Positions 14,610 to 15,034 of a stretch of 15,034 nt of DNA are shown here, one piece after another. The stretch is from Desulfobacteraceae bacterium (GTDB lineage: Bacteria > Desulfobacterota > Desulfobacteria > Desulfobacterales > DAOWNP01), in the NCBI GenBank assembly GCA_030642545.1, contig DAOWNP010000021.1:1-15034 (forward strand), in the 5' to 3' direction. The first letter of the stretch is position 1. Each line of letters starts with the position of its first letter. The translations under genes were made by a program, and so were the position numbers. The notes beneath the pieces are model-generated. The model saw only the letters and a program-made list of their open reading frames with translations. It was not told the DNA's origin and ran no database searches.

Positions 14610-15034
14610 ATGGCTAAAGAAAAATTTAAAAGAACAAAGCCGCATGTAAATGTAGGAACTATAGGTCATATAGATCATGGTAAGACCACGTTGACAGCTG
14701 CAATAACCAAGCTCAATGGTTTAAAAGGCAGGGCAGATTTTGTGCCGTTTGATCAGATAGATAAGGCGCCTGAAGAGAGGGAGCGGGGTATAACAATAGC
14801 TACAGCTCATGTTGAGTATGAGACAGAAAATCGTCATTATGCACATGTGGATTGCCCTGGTCATGCTGATTATATTAAAAACATGATTACCGGAGCAGCT
14901 CAGATGGACGGAGCAATATTAGTGGTAGGGGCTGATGACGGTCCTATGCCTCAGACAAGAGAACATATATTGCTTGCTCGTCAGGTAGGTGTACCTAAGA
15001 TTGTAGTTTTTTTAAATAAATGTGATATGGTGGA
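14610..15034 (+). CDS. tuf: Elongation factor Tu, 5' part (3' end outside window)
   Basis: This second EF-Tu gene is cut after 141 codons. The start is ATG 14610 with an excellent SD, AGGAGG at 14597-14602. The G domain shows all expected nucleotide-binding motifs. G1 is GHIDHGKT (19-26), G2 is RGIT (59-62) in the switch I region, G3 is DCPGH (81-85) with catalytic His85, and G4 is NKCD (136-139). The stretch TKLNGLKGRADFVPFDQIDK (33-52) differs from the E. coli type and recalls sulfate-reducing Desulfobacterota, from memory. The protein is EF-Tu and not EF-G: the N-terminus MAKEKFKRTKPHVNVGTIGH and NMITGAAQMDGAILVV are diagnostic. It directly follows rpsG, where fusA would normally stand, after a 191-bp gap. 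Confidence 0.97.
   Translation, partial: MAKEKFKRTKPHVNVGTIGHIDHGKTTLTAAITKLNGLKGRADFVPFDQIDKAPEERERGITIATAHVEYETENRHYAHVDCPGHADYIKNMITGAAQMDGAILVVGADDGPMPQTREHILLARQVGVPKIVVFLNKCDMV

Noticed and set aside
1..15034. Search for CRISPR, insertion sequences, phage, toxin-antitoxin or defence genes
   Set aside because: Every coding stretch is accounted for by core translation, transcription or secretion genes. No tandem spaced repeats or transposase-like sequences were seen.

Overview
The window is a core transcription/translation locus from an AT-rich bacterium, and every gene is on the + strand. The protein sequences and gene order (tuf, rpmG, tRNA-Trp, secE, nusG, rplK, rplA, rplJ, rplL, rpoB, rpoC, rpsL, rpsG, tuf) are bacterial. 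RpoB carries a SI2-type insertion and RpoC a SI3-type insertion, as in Proteobacteria and their relatives. The EF-Tu signature around its FDQIDKAPEER and RGITIATAHVEY segments resembles sulfate-reducing Desulfobacterota (Desulfobacterales-like). That placement is an impression from memory, not a computed phylogeny. No mobile element, CRISPR array, defence gene or hypothetical protein is present.

Layout. Positions 1-582 hold the 3' half of one tuf gene (EF-Tu). It is followed by a short zinc-type rpmG (bL33), a tRNA-Trp gene with encoded CCA, secE and nusG. The stalk and L1-arm ribosomal protein genes rplK, rplA, rplJ and rplL come next, with an L10-type autoregulatory leader between rplA and rplJ. 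A 637-bp, very AT-rich spacer separates rplL from rpoB. It contains a long imperfect hairpin enclosing a terminator-like hairpin, and further on a perfect 38-bp palindrome. rpoB and rpoC are tightly coupled, the rpoC ribosome-binding site overlapping the rpoB stop codon. A strong sigma70-type promoter then starts the str-type cluster rpsL-rpsG. A second tuf gene follows, cut by the window end and probably with its own extended -10 promoter. fusA, which normally sits between rpsG and tuf, is missing here.

How the genes work together. The products build the ribosome (bL33, uL11, uL1, uL10, bL12, uS12, uS7), deliver aminoacyl-tRNA (EF-Tu, tRNA-Trp), form the catalytic core of RNA polymerase (beta, beta'), link transcription to translation (NusG) and contribute to the Sec translocon (SecE). 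Co-location lets ribosome and polymerase synthesis be co-regulated. The L10 leader and the structured rplL-rpoB spacer are the likely places where their ratio is set.

The most striking observation is inside rpoC. About 99 extra residues (574-672) interrupt an otherwise collinear beta' subunit, and they look like a parvulin/PpiC-type peptidyl-prolyl isomerase domain. Both core histidines of that fold are kept, but the substrate pocket appears altered. It would place a foldase-like module on RNA polymerase, a little upstream of the funnel and rim-helix region of the secondary channel.
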